From Algibacter amylolyticus (GTDB lineage Bacteria; Bacteroidota; Bacteroidia; Flavobacteriales; Flavobacteriaceae): DNA of 64,000 bases. Positions 40,749 to 48,725 of the stretch are shown in pieces. The notes under the pieces are model-generated. The model was not told the origin of the DNA, searched no databases, and was given only the letters and a program-made list of their open reading frames with translations. Where the stretch lies: NCBI RefSeq assembly GCF_014202225.1, contig NZ_JACHGE010000002.1, positions 124,001-188,000 on the forward strand, read 5' to 3'. Made by a program: the position numbers and the translations under genes. Position 1 is the first letter of the stretch; every line of letters begins with the position of its first letter.

Positions 40749-41555
40749 TTAGCTGGCACTCACTACACCCAAAGTATATAATTGGTCCATAGTAGGCGAT
40801 GCACTACCACCTGCAGGCTCTAGAGTAATACCAAAGGCCTCACTTTTGTTAGCATTTTTAATTTCGAAAATTTTATTGGCATCAGCTGTAAAACTATCAA
40901 TAGTTCCTAAACTCGTAGGTGTTAACGGTGTTAATGTTAAAGACCAAACTTGATAAACTTTCCCTTCTGGTGGGTCTGGTAAACCCTGAGCATCTAAAAA
41001 TATACGCTCGGAATCTTTATCCCAATATACCTTAGCAAAAGTATTAGCAAAATTCCCTTGTCCTGCTAATGGTACTTTTGTAATATTTTCATCGCGTAAC
41101 ACACTAATTAATACATTAGCGTCTTCTAAGCTGTTTTTAGAATTAGCTATTTGGGTTTCTAATAAAGATTGTTGTGTTTCTGCTATTTGAATATCAGATT
41201 GTAATTGTTTGTTCTGGTTTACTGTCCATAATAATCCAGCAGCCAAAAGAATAGAAGCTGCCCAACCTGTATAAGTAATCCAGTTGTATTTAGGTTTAGC
41301 AATAGAGATTACTTTGGTATCCTTATCACTACCAAAACCTAATGTTTGCTTAATACGTTGTAAAATATGGTCGCTATCGCGTTGCGATGTCGAAGCGGTT
41401 AATTTAACAATGGCTGCTTCAATTTCTAAAACTTCTTGCAAAACCTCTGGGTGTTTTTGCATAAGCTCATAAACCTCCTCATTTTCTTTTTCAGAAAGGG
41501 TTCCGGCTACGTATAGCTCTAGTATTCCAGATTCTATGTATGCTTTTATATCCAT
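40749..41555 (-). CDS. Anti-sigma factor (RskA-like)
   Basis: 268 residues. The N-terminal 60 residues (IESGILELYVAGTLSEKENE) are the sigma-binding zinc-less anti-sigma domain; one membrane segment (WITYTGWAASILLAAGLLW, about residue 90) is followed by a periplasmic RskA domain (VYWDKDSERIFLDAQGLP, KVYQVWSLTLTPLTPTSLG). Such proteins hold an ECF sigma factor inactive at the membrane until a signal arrives. The sigma gene directly precedes it with a 1-nt gap, so the two are one operon. Confidence 0.92.
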   Translation of the reverse strand: MDIKAYIESGILELYVAGTLSEKENEEVYELMQKHPEVLQEVLEIEAAIVKLTASTSQRDSDHILQRIKQTLGFGSDKDTKVISIAKPKYNWITYTGWAASILLAAGLLWTVNQNKQLQSDIQIAETQQSLLETQIANSKNSLEDANVLISVLRDENITKVPLAGQGNFANTFAKVYWDKDSERIFLDAQGLPDPPEGKVYQVWSLTLTPLTPTSLGTIDSFTADANKIFEIKNANKSEAFGITLEPAGGSASPTMDQLYTLGVVSAS

Positions 41556-41556
41556 T

Positions 41557-42087
41557 TTAGTTTAATACCATGTTTCTCAATTCCTGAATGCAATTTCTAT
41601 TTCTTGTTTTAATAGTACCAATTGGCATATCAAGAGCTTCAGACGCTTCACTTTGTGTGTAACCTTTAAAGTAAAGTAGTTCAATTACCGCTTTACATTT
41701 TTCGGCTAGTTTACCAACAAATTTTTTAATGCCGATAGCATCCGTTTTATCATCAAGGTTTTCATTGCCTTCAATTATATCTACGAAAAAATCTGAGTTG
41801 AGGTTTTGTTTTGAGTTTTTAAAGGCTTTAGACCGCGTTTTATCTATGGCTGCGTTTCTAGCAATATTTAAAATCCATGTAAAAAATCTACCTTTTTTTG
41901 ACGAATAGCTATCTGCTTTATGCCATGCTTTTATAAAAACATCTTGCATAACTTCTTGAGCAATATCATGGTCTCTTACAATATTGTAAATAACACCATG
42001 CATGCTATCGCTGTACATATTGTACAGTTTCTCGAATGCTTTTTCGTCTTTTTGTTTAAATTTTTCTACCAGCTGGTCTAATTCCAT
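41557..42087 (-). CDS. ECF sigma factor (RNA polymerase sigma-70 family, SigK-like)
   Basis: 176 residues. Sigma region 2 (KAFEKLYNMYSDSMHGVIYN, DHDIAQEVMQDVFIKAW) and region 4 (ELLYFKGYTQSEASEALDMP, GTIKTRNRNCIQEL) are intact; regions 1 and 3 are absent as in all ECF factors. It is followed by its cognate RskA-type anti-sigma and preceded by the yceI gene 44 nt upstream on the same strand, so it may be coexpressed with YceI. The regulon is unknown; see the shared yceI/SOD promoter block. Confidence 0.93.
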   Translation of the reverse strand: MELDQLVEKFKQKDEKAFEKLYNMYSDSMHGVIYNIVRDHDIAQEVMQDVFIKAWHKADSYSSKKGRFFTWILNIARNAAIDKTRSKAFKNSKQNLNSDFFVDIIEGNENLDDKTDAIGIKKFVGKLAEKCKAVIELLYFKGYTQSEASEALDMPIGTIKTRNRNCIQELRNMVLN

Positions 42088-42131
42088 ATAAGTTTTTTAG
42101 TGATTAAAATAATACTAATACTATATATGGT

Positions 42132-42755
42132 TTAGTTTTCGCGAAGGTAAGTTTCAACTTCAATGGCTACATCTTCCCAAGTTTTACTTACACCATCTGC
42201 TCCTTTATGTAAATCAAAACATACTTTATTTAAAGAGGCTAAAGCATCTAATGCATTCCAGTCTTTAAGATTCATGGTTCCTGTTAAGGTTACACGTCTT
42301 TCGTCAGTAATTTTAACATATAATGGTAAATTATTTGTTTCTCCATTCATGGTAATAGAAGCTACATAAGCATTATTAGCATATTTAATAGTACCTTTTA
42401 AAAATTCGGTATCTAACATAGCACCAAAAAATGAATTTATAATTTTACCATCGCGGGTGTTTGTAGCATCGTTTGTAAAAACGCTACTAACAGGTATAGA
42501 AAAGCTTAAATTATTTAATGCCTCTTGTGGTGTAGCTCCAGATTTATTTTCGAAATCTAGAAGTTTAAATTTTCCACCAACAGGTAGTTTGTCTGTTGTT
42601 TTGTAGGCCGTCCATTTTACGGTTGTACCTTCTGGTTTAACTACGTATTCCTCTGTTGTTTCAGCTTCCGTTTGCGTTTCTTTTTTTTCGTTTTTACATG
42701 ATACTATACTTAGGGCTAAGGCAATAAATAGGATGCTTATTTTTTTCATTTTCAT
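42132..42755 (-). CDS. YceI family lipoprotein
   Basis: 207 residues. Lipoprotein signal MKMKKISILFIALALSIVSC. The YceI beta-barrel domain begins EGTTVKWTAYKTTDKLPVGG and shows NNLSFSIPVSSVFTND, DGKIINSFFGAM and VTLTGTMNLKDWNALDAL. The family binds isoprenoid-like ligands and some members respond to stress. Upstream lies the ungapped promoter block shared with the Cu/Zn SOD gene. Divergent from hemN with a 116-nt shared intergenic region. Role in this species not known. Confidence 0.92.
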   Translation of the reverse strand: MKMKKISILFIALALSIVSCKNEKKETQTEAETTEEYVVKPEGTTVKWTAYKTTDKLPVGGKFKLLDFENKSGATPQEALNNLSFSIPVSSVFTNDATNTRDGKIINSFFGAMLDTEFLKGTIKYANNAYVASITMNGETNNLPLYVKITDERRVTLTGTMNLKDWNALDALASLNKVCFDLHKGADGVSKTWEDVAIEVETYLREN

Positions 42756-42772
42756 GTTTTTTTATTAACCCG

Positions 42773-42802
42773 AAAGTTAAGTCAATAATAATTCAATTGC
42801 AA
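42773..42802 (-). promoter_or_regulatory. yceI promoter block shared with the SOD gene
   Basis: Minus strand: TTGCAATT, 14 nt, TTAACTTT (plus 42795-42802 and 42773-42780), then an A/T-rich leader ending AATAAAAAAAC. The same elements at identical spacing precede the SOD gene (45847-45876). TAACTTT with TTG 20 nt before fits a degenerate -7/-33 pair. Confidence 0.55.
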
Positions 42803-42811
42803 GATTTAGTA

Positions 42812-42854
42812 TGATATATGTCATTTTATAACTTAAGCTGTTCCTATACTTTTG
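42812..42854 (+). promoter_or_regulatory. Fnr-type site and -7 box of the hemN promoter
   Basis: TGATATATGTCA (42812-42823) is a Crp/Fnr-type palindrome (TGA-N6-TCA). Exactly 23 nt later comes TACTTTTG (42847-42854), a TANNTTTG box, 17 nt before the hemN start. Identical geometry precedes the cbb3 operon (57602-57644) and ccoI (60246-60288), giving an activator site near -41.5. Confidence 0.75.
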
Positions 42855-42871
42855 AAGTATAAACGTTAGGT

Positions 42872-44236
42872 ATGTTAAAATCATTAGTAAATAAGTATAA
42901 TATTGCGGGTCCTCGTTATACGAGTTATCCAACGGTTCCGTATTGGAACCAAGAAACATTTTTATTAAAAAAATGGAAATCGTCATTAGTTCAATCTTTT
43001 AAAGAAAGCAATTCTGATGAAGGTATAAGCTTGTACATTCATTTACCATTTTGCGAAAGTTTATGTACGTTTTGCGGCTGTAATAAGCGCATTACCAAAC
43101 AGCATAGTGTAGAGTCTCCATATATAAATGCAGTTTTAAAAGAATGGCATTTGTATTTAGAATTGTTTGACGAAAAACCTATTATAAAAGAGTTGCATTT
43201 AGGTGGCGGGACACCAACATTTTTTAGTCCAGAAAACTTAAAACGGCTTATTACGGGTATTTTAAACACGTCAAAATTAGCACCGCAACATGAGTTTAGT
43301 TTTGAAGGTCACCCTAATAACACCACTCGCGAGCATTTACAAGCGCTTTACGATGTGGGATTTAGACGCGTAAGTTACGGTGTGCAAGATTATAACCCAA
43401 CGGTACAAAAGGCGATTCATAGAATTCAACCTTTTGAAAACGTAAAGAAAGCCACCGAATTGGCCAGAGAAATTGGATACACATCTGTCGGGCATGATAT
43501 TATTTTTGGATTGCCTTTTCAAACCTTACAACACGTTGAGGAAACCATTTTAAAAACTAAAGCTTTGCTTCCAGACCGACTAGCTTTTTACAGCTATGCA
43601 CATGTACCTTGGATTAAAGGAAACGGACAACGAGGCTTTGATGATGCCGATTTACCAAGTGCTGATTTAAAACGCAAGCAGTACGAACTAGGAAAGAAAT
43701 TACTAGCCGAAGTTGGCTATAAGGAAATAGGAATGGACCATTTTGCGTTAACTACGGATTCCTTATATACATCCATGATTAATGGTGATTTACATCGTAA
43801 TTTCATGGGATATACCGCCTCAAAAACACAAGCAATGATTGGGTTGGGTGTATCCTCGATAAGTGATAGCTGGTATGGTTTTTCTCAAAATGTAAAAGGA
43901 GTAGAAAGCTATTATAACCTGCTAAAAGATAATATTATTCCGGTTTATAGAGGGCATATTTTAAATGACGAAGATTTAGTAATTAGAAAACATATTTTAA
44001 ATTTAATGTGCCAGTTTGAAACCTCATGGACAGACGAAAAACTTTATTTTAATGACTTACCGGACACTTTAATTAAACTAAAGGAAATGGAAAAAGATGG
44101 CTTACTAAATATATATTCTAATAAAATAGAAGTCACCCAAAAAGGACAACCGTTTGTTAGAAATATATGTATGGCTTTTGATGTGCTACTGCAACGTAAA
44201 AAGCCAGATACACAACTATTTTCTATGACTGTTTAA
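42872..44236 (+). CDS. hemN: Oxygen-independent coproporphyrinogen III oxidase (HemN)
   Basis: 454 residues, radical SAM enzyme converting coproporphyrinogen III to protoporphyrinogen IX under low oxygen. IAGPRYTSYPTVPYW is the HemN N-terminal motif; HLPFCESLCTFCGC gives the CxxxCxC cluster ligands (about residue 62). ELHLGGGTPTFFSPENL and SYGVQDYNPTVQKAIHRIQP are further HemN signatures, distinguishing it from HemW. The upstream Fnr-type site links it to anaerobic/micro-oxic control, as in other bacteria where Fnr activates hemN. Confidence 0.95.
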   Translation: MLKSLVNKYNIAGPRYTSYPTVPYWNQETFLLKKWKSSLVQSFKESNSDEGISLYIHLPFCESLCTFCGCNKRITKQHSVESPYINAVLKEWHLYLELFDEKPIIKELHLGGGTPTFFSPENLKRLITGILNTSKLAPQHEFSFEGHPNNTTREHLQALYDVGFRRVSYGVQDYNPTVQKAIHRIQPFENVKKATELAREIGYTSVGHDIIFGLPFQTLQHVEETILKTKALLPDRLAFYSYAHVPWIKGNGQRGFDDADLPSADLKRKQYELGKKLLAEVGYKEIGMDHFALTTDSLYTSMINGDLHRNFMGYTASKTQAMIGLGVSSISDSWYGFSQNVKGVESYYNLLKDNIIPVYRGHILNDEDLVIRKHILNLMCQFETSWTDEKLYFNDLPDTLIKLKEMEKDGLLNIYSNKIEVTQKGQPFVRNICMAFDVLLQRKKPDTQLFSMTV

Positions 44237-44320
44237 TACCAAGTCATTTTAAAATCAAGTATTAAAACATTCAATTTTAACTGTTTTTGCTTTATAGCAA
44301 GAACCTAAAACTTAAAGACC

Positions 44321-45154
44321 ATGAAAAAAATAATTATACCAATAGATTTCTCAGAACATTCAGAATATGCATTAAAAACGGCAGCTAAACTAGCCAAAAA
44401 ACATGATGCGGAATTATTGGCCCTTCATATGCTAGAAATGTCCGATATTATGTTATCGACTACCGATGGTATTCAAAACCAGAAAACCATGTTTTTTCTG
44501 CAATTAGCAGAGCAAAAATTTAAAAAATTTTTAAGTAAAGACTATCTAAACGATGTAAAAGTAACGCCTATAATAAAGCATTTTAAAGTGTTTAGTGAGG
44601 TAAACGACGTGGCTAAAAAATATGATGCCGATATAATTGTAATGGGCTCTCATGGTGCAAATGGCTTTACCGAGTATTTTGTGGGTTCCAATACGGAGCG
44701 TGTTGTGCGCAACTCGAACATACCGGTTTTAGTGGTTAAAAACGATATGTTGGATGTCGATTTTGACGTGGTTGCCTTTGCCTGCGATTTTAGCGAAGAG
44801 TCTATAAAATCGTATTTAAGCGCCCAAGAAATGTTTAGTAAACAAGGTGCAAAACTATATTTAATACATGTTAATTTACCTAACGAAAGGTTTAAAAGTA
44901 GTTTAGAAATCGAGAAAAAAGTCGTTAATTTCTTTACCAAAGCCGAGGGTAATTTAGATAAAATGGAAGATGTCTTTTACGTATCTGATTATACCATAGA
45001 AAACGGCGTTTTAAATTGCGCAAATAAAATTGGAGCCGATTTAATATTAGTACCAACACATGGCCGAAAAGGTTTAGCGCACTTTTTTCAAGGCAGTATT
45101 GGCGAAGATGTAGTAAACCACGCCACGTTACCAGTTATGACTTTTAAGATTTAA
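44321..45154 (+). CDS. Universal stress protein, tandem UspA domains
   Basis: 277 residues, two UspA domains (about residues 1-145 and 150-277). Domain 1 has KKIIIPIDFSEHSEYALKTA and the ATP-loop IIVMGSHGANGFTEYFVGSN. Domain 2 starts FACDFSEESIKSYLSAQEMF and has LILVPTHGRKGLAHFFQGSI, with the GxxG-(9)-G(S/N)-type nucleotide motif in both. It is probably an ATP-binding stress protein. It lies 84 nt downstream of hemN on the same strand; coexpression is possible. Followed by a strong terminator. Confidence 0.93.
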   Translation: MKKIIIPIDFSEHSEYALKTAAKLAKKHDAELLALHMLEMSDIMLSTTDGIQNQKTMFFLQLAEQKFKKFLSKDYLNDVKVTPIIKHFKVFSEVNDVAKKYDADIIVMGSHGANGFTEYFVGSNTERVVRNSNIPVLVVKNDMLDVDFDVVAFACDFSEESIKSYLSAQEMFSKQGAKLYLIHVNLPNERFKSSLEIEKKVVNFFTKAEGNLDKMEDVFYVSDYTIENGVLNCANKIGADLILVPTHGRKGLAHFFQGSIGEDVVNHATLPVMTFKI

Positions 45155-45169
45155 GCCAATAAAAAAAAG

Positions 45170-45198
45170 CCTCCCTTTTTTGCTAAGGGAGGATTTTT
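45170..45198 (+). terminator. Intrinsic terminator after the usp gene
   Basis: Eight-base stem CCTCCCTT/AAGGGAGG with a seven-nt loop, preceded by A8 and followed by ATTTTT. Sits between convergent genes. Confidence 0.85.
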
Positions 45199-45250
45199 AT
45201 TTACATACACCATTATAGGCGGTATAATAGTAAATTCAACTCTAATAAAA

Positions 45251-45829
45251 TTATTGAATAATACCAGCACAACTAACGCGTGCGCCAGCAGCTCCAGAAG
45301 GTTGCGATGTTAAGTCATCTTCACCAGCGTGAACTATCACAGCTTTTCCTAGAATATCTTTAGTAGCATCGCCACAGCCAATACACCACTCGTCTGTAGA
45401 AAAAGAAATGGTACCGTTTCCGTTATCATCGGCAGTAAAATTGCCAATATCACCTTTATGGTAACCCTTTGCGTCTCCCCATTTACCATGTGGTTGCGAT
45501 GTTGGATTCCAATGTCCACCGGCCGATTTGCCATCGGTAGAAGAGCAATCGGCAGATTCATGAATATGTATAGCATGTTTACCAGCGGTTAAACCACTTA
45601 TAATAGCCGTCATGCTTACGCTACCATCAGTTTCTTTAAAAACGACATTGCCGGAAACATTGCTATCGCTTTTAGCGCTTAATGCAATTTTAACCTTTTT
45701 AGGTGCAACGTTTGCCGTTTCAGTTTCAATAGTTTCTACAGATTTCACTTCTGTTTTTTCATTTTTACAAGATGTAAAACTTATAATTATAGCAATACAG
45801 ATTAAGCTTAATTTTTTCATTTTTTTCAA
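45251..45829 (-). CDS. Superoxide dismutase family protein (Cu/Zn type), lipoprotein
   Basis: 192 residues. Lipoprotein signal (MKKLSLICIAIIISFTSC). The SodC domain is seen in KHAIHIHESADCSS (copper His pair), GGHWNPTSQPHG, GYHKGDIGNF (zinc/copper His) and ILGKAVIVHAGEDDLTSQPS (His and Asp ligands), with AGARVSCAGII carrying the disulfide Cys. It detoxifies extracytoplasmic superoxide. Shares a promoter block with yceI. Start at 45829 or 45820 (MKKLSL) are both possible. Confidence 0.92.
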   Translation of the reverse strand: MKKMKKLSLICIAIIISFTSCKNEKTEVKSVETIETETANVAPKKVKIALSAKSDSNVSGNVVFKETDGSVSMTAIISGLTAGKHAIHIHESADCSSTDGKSAGGHWNPTSQPHGKWGDAKGYHKGDIGNFTADDNGNGTISFSTDEWCIGCGDATKDILGKAVIVHAGEDDLTSQPSGAAGARVSCAGIIQ

Positions 45830-45846
45830 GTTTTTTTATTTATTCT

Positions 45847-45876
45847 AAAGTTAACACTTCTATAAATAAATTGCAA
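45847..45876 (-). promoter_or_regulatory. SOD promoter block, matches the yceI promoter
   Basis: Minus strand: TTGCAATT (plus 45869-45876), 14 nt, TTAACTTT (plus 45847-45854), followed by an A-rich leader AATAAAAAAAC. Element sequence and spacing are identical to the block upstream of yceI (42773-42802). Confidence 0.55.
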
Positions 45877-45963
45877 GGATTAGCAGGGTTCAATTGTTCT
45901 AAAAAGCATGTCATTAAACTCCGTTCAACACAAAAAAAAGCAACACAATTGTTTCAATAAAAA

Positions 45964-47367
45964 TTAGTTAACCTCTACTTCAGAAAGGGCTAAAACATTA
46001 AATAAAGTCGCCTTAGTTTTAAAGAAACTATTTTCAAGATCAATAGCTTTTAGTTTGGCATCAATAAGTTTTGATTCTCGCGAGTTTACTAAAAACAGAG
46101 AGCTTTCACCTAAAAAGAACTTACGCTCTTCGGCTGTTAGCATTACAGAATAATCATTTACAATAGTATTGGTATAATCATTTTGGATTAGGTAAGACTC
46201 TAATTCTAGATTTATAGCATTAATTTTATTTTTAAGACTTACTTGTGTATTTTTAATATCGAACGTCGTGTTTTGCAGCTTTATTTTTGCCAATTTTAAG
46301 TCGCTTCGTTCTTTTCTTAAAAACAAAGGAATACTAATATTCACTCCACTTTTATAGGCCGATGTACTAAACGATCGTGCCACCTCGGGAGTTTCGGATA
46401 AGAAATTATACTGCAAATCTATTTGCGGTAAAAGGTTGTTTAACTTCAGTCGTTTTTCAATTTCTAAACTTTGAAATTTATAATCTAAAGATTGCAGTTT
46501 TGGGTGATTGTTTATATCGTAGCTTTCAACATCCAATCCGGAGGTGTTCAAGGTTAAATCGATAGTTGCAACCGTATGAATGTCTGGTATAATTTGATCT
46601 TTAATTTCAACTGGTGTATTATCATTAAGCCATAAATAATTAGAAAGTTCTAGAGAAGCCTTTATAAATTTAATTCTAGATTTTTCTAAGTTAAGTTTGC
46701 GGTTGTTTAACGCTATTCTAGCTTCTAGAGTATCAATGGCGGGTTTATCGCCAACTTCAAAACTTTTTTTAATACCATTAAAACGTATTTCGGCATTGGC
46801 TAAAAAATCTTGGTAAACCCGTTTTTCATTATAGGTTTTTAACCAGTTAAAATAGCTTAATGTTGCATTATACAAAATGTCGTTAACCAATAATTGTCTA
46901 TCGGCTTGGGCTTGTTTTACATATAGTTTGGACTGTCTTAACATGGCCATACGACTATTTGTAAGCAACCCTTTAGCAACAGGAATAGAAACACCTGCAC
47001 TGTATAATCCATCGTCGGGGACGTAATATTCTGGGTTTAAATAGTCGCCAGTGTTTTCTTCATAGTTTCCTTTTAATTCTATGCCAAACCAAGTTGGTAT
47101 TTTAAACGATGCATTTAGTTTATCGTAATACTCTGTGGCTTTAAATTTTTTTCTAGCATAATCTACTTCAAACTTAGGGTCGAAAGCACCTCTGGCTTTC
47201 ATAAGTTTAGCTTCACTTTCGTTTAGGGTTAAATTGGCCTGCTTAACAATAGGATGAAACGATTTAACATAACCCAAATATTCTGATAGTGCCATAACCG
47301 ATGTGCTATCTTGTGCAGAAACCACGCAGCTAAAACCTAAAAGAATACTATATATAAATGCTTTCAT
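45964..47367 (-). CDS. TolC-family outer-membrane efflux protein
   Basis: 467 residues. Signal peptide, then the TolC repeat structure (two about-200-residue coiled-coil halves). LTLNESEAKLMKARGAFDPK and NDILYNATLSYFNWLKTYNE in the first half, LKLNNLLPQIDLQYNF in the second. It forms the outer-membrane exit duct of the export system encoded immediately upstream. Its start overlaps the HlyD-type stop by 1 nt. The order TetR-ABC-HlyD-TolC makes one operon. Confidence 0.9.
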   Translation of the reverse strand: MKAFIYSILLGFSCVVSAQDSTSVMALSEYLGYVKSFHPIVKQANLTLNESEAKLMKARGAFDPKFEVDYARKKFKATEYYDKLNASFKIPTWFGIELKGNYEENTGDYLNPEYYVPDDGLYSAGVSIPVAKGLLTNSRMAMLRQSKLYVKQAQADRQLLVNDILYNATLSYFNWLKTYNEKRVYQDFLANAEIRFNGIKKSFEVGDKPAIDTLEARIALNNRKLNLEKSRIKFIKASLELSNYLWLNDNTPVEIKDQIIPDIHTVATIDLTLNTSGLDVESYDINNHPKLQSLDYKFQSLEIEKRLKLNNLLPQIDLQYNFLSETPEVARSFSTSAYKSGVNISIPLFLRKERSDLKLAKIKLQNTTFDIKNTQVSLKNKINAINLELESYLIQNDYTNTIVNDYSVMLTAEERKFFLGESSLFLVNSRESKLIDAKLKAIDLENSFFKTKATLFNVLALSEVEVN

Positions 47368-48722
47368 TATTTATCTTTTTTTAACACGGTTTTACTGTCT
47401 TCGGGTTGGTAATAGTTAGGAGGGAAGCTGTTAATTTGGCGCCATAACTCGAACCAGATTGGTACATCTTCAAGTAGGGCAATGGTTTTTGCGCCAGAGC
47501 CAACACGTATGGCTTCAGGCCAATTATACTCTGTATTATCTGGAGCCAGTAACACACGGTATTTCCCGTTACTACTTATAAAGCGTTCTATAGCCACCAC
47601 TTTTGCGCCGTAAGTACCGTAAGATACATTAGGCCATCCGCTAAATACAATCGCTGGCCAGCCATCAAACTGTACACGTACTTTTTCGCCAATGTGTAGT
47701 AATGGCAAGTCTATTGGACGCACAAAAGTTTCTACAGCTAAATCGTATTGCGATGGCATAATACCAACGAGTTGTTCTCCTTCTTTAAATGTAACCCCAA
47801 TACCGCCTGTTAGTACTTTGTTTATAAAGCCATCTTGGGGTGCGGTTACATACAATAAGCTATTTCGCTTTTTGTAATTACTATAGGCGTTTTCAAGTTT
47901 TTTAACTTGAGCTTCTGTATCGAACCCGCTAGATTGCGCAGTATACATATCGCTTTGCGCTTTCGATATTTTATCGGTAAACACAGCGTTGGTTCTAGAT
48001 AGCTCTAGTTGTGCGTTTATAACTTCGTTTTTACTGGCTAAATATTTGTTTTCTTGAGAAATGAATTTAGCTTGAGTTTCTTGAAGTTTTAAGCGCTTTT
48101 CTTCTACATCTTTTACTGCTTTTAAGCCTTCTTCTTGCAATGTTTGAATACGATTAAACTGTGTTTCGGCAATTTTTAAATTGGTTTTGGCAGCCTCCAA
48201 ATCTATACTATCGCTTTTTACTTTTAATCGCGATTGTAACAGTTTATTGCGCGTTTGTTCTAGCTTTAATTTTTGTTCGTTTCTTAAGGCAGAAATTTGA
48301 CGGTTTAAGGCATCTACCTTACCACTATAAGCGGTTACAGACGATGATTTTGCTTGAATTTGATCGTTAGTACGCTCCATAAGTCTATCGTCGAAATAGT
48401 CGCTTTTTACTTCGGATATTCTTAAGATTGTATCGCCTTTTTTTACTTCGTCGCCTTCTTGCACATACCATTCCTCAATACGTCCTGGTATTTGCGATTG
48501 AATATGTTGTGGGCGTTGGTTAGGTTTTAAAGTTGTTACTGTACCTTGACTGGTAATGTTTTGGGTCCAAGGTAAAAACAGTACAATTAATAAAATAATT
48601 GCTGCGGCTAATAAAAACCGGTTAAAGTATTTGTAATACTTAATATTCATTATTTTTTTACCAGACTTAAAGTCTGCCAAATCAATTTTTTTATTCAATT
48701 GGTTATTGGATATATTGAGCAT
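47367..48722 (-). CDS. HlyD-family membrane-fusion (periplasmic adaptor) protein
   Basis: 451 residues. One N-terminal membrane helix (FNRFLLAAAIILLIVLFLPW, about residue 40), lipoyl half-motif (PGRIEEWYVQEGDEVKKGDT), a long central coiled coil (about residues 120-290), then the second lipoyl/beta-barrel part (YVTAPQDGFINKVLTGGIGV). It connects the ABC exporter to TolC. It lies 3 nt after the ABC gene. No cargo gene is obvious nearby, so the substrate is unknown. Confidence 0.92.
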   Translation of the reverse strand: MLNISNNQLNKKIDLADFKSGKKIMNIKYYKYFNRFLLAAAIILLIVLFLPWTQNITSQGTVTTLKPNQRPQHIQSQIPGRIEEWYVQEGDEVKKGDTILRISEVKSDYFDDRLMERTNDQIQAKSSSVTAYSGKVDALNRQISALRNEQKLKLEQTRNKLLQSRLKVKSDSIDLEAAKTNLKIAETQFNRIQTLQEEGLKAVKDVEEKRLKLQETQAKFISQENKYLASKNEVINAQLELSRTNAVFTDKISKAQSDMYTAQSSGFDTEAQVKKLENAYSNYKKRNSLLYVTAPQDGFINKVLTGGIGVTFKEGEQLVGIMPSQYDLAVETFVRPIDLPLLHIGEKVRVQFDGWPAIVFSGWPNVSYGTYGAKVVAIERFISSNGKYRVLLAPDNTEYNWPEAIRVGSGAKTIALLEDVPIWFELWRQINSFPPNYYQPEDSKTVLKKDK

Positions 48723-48725
48723 AAC

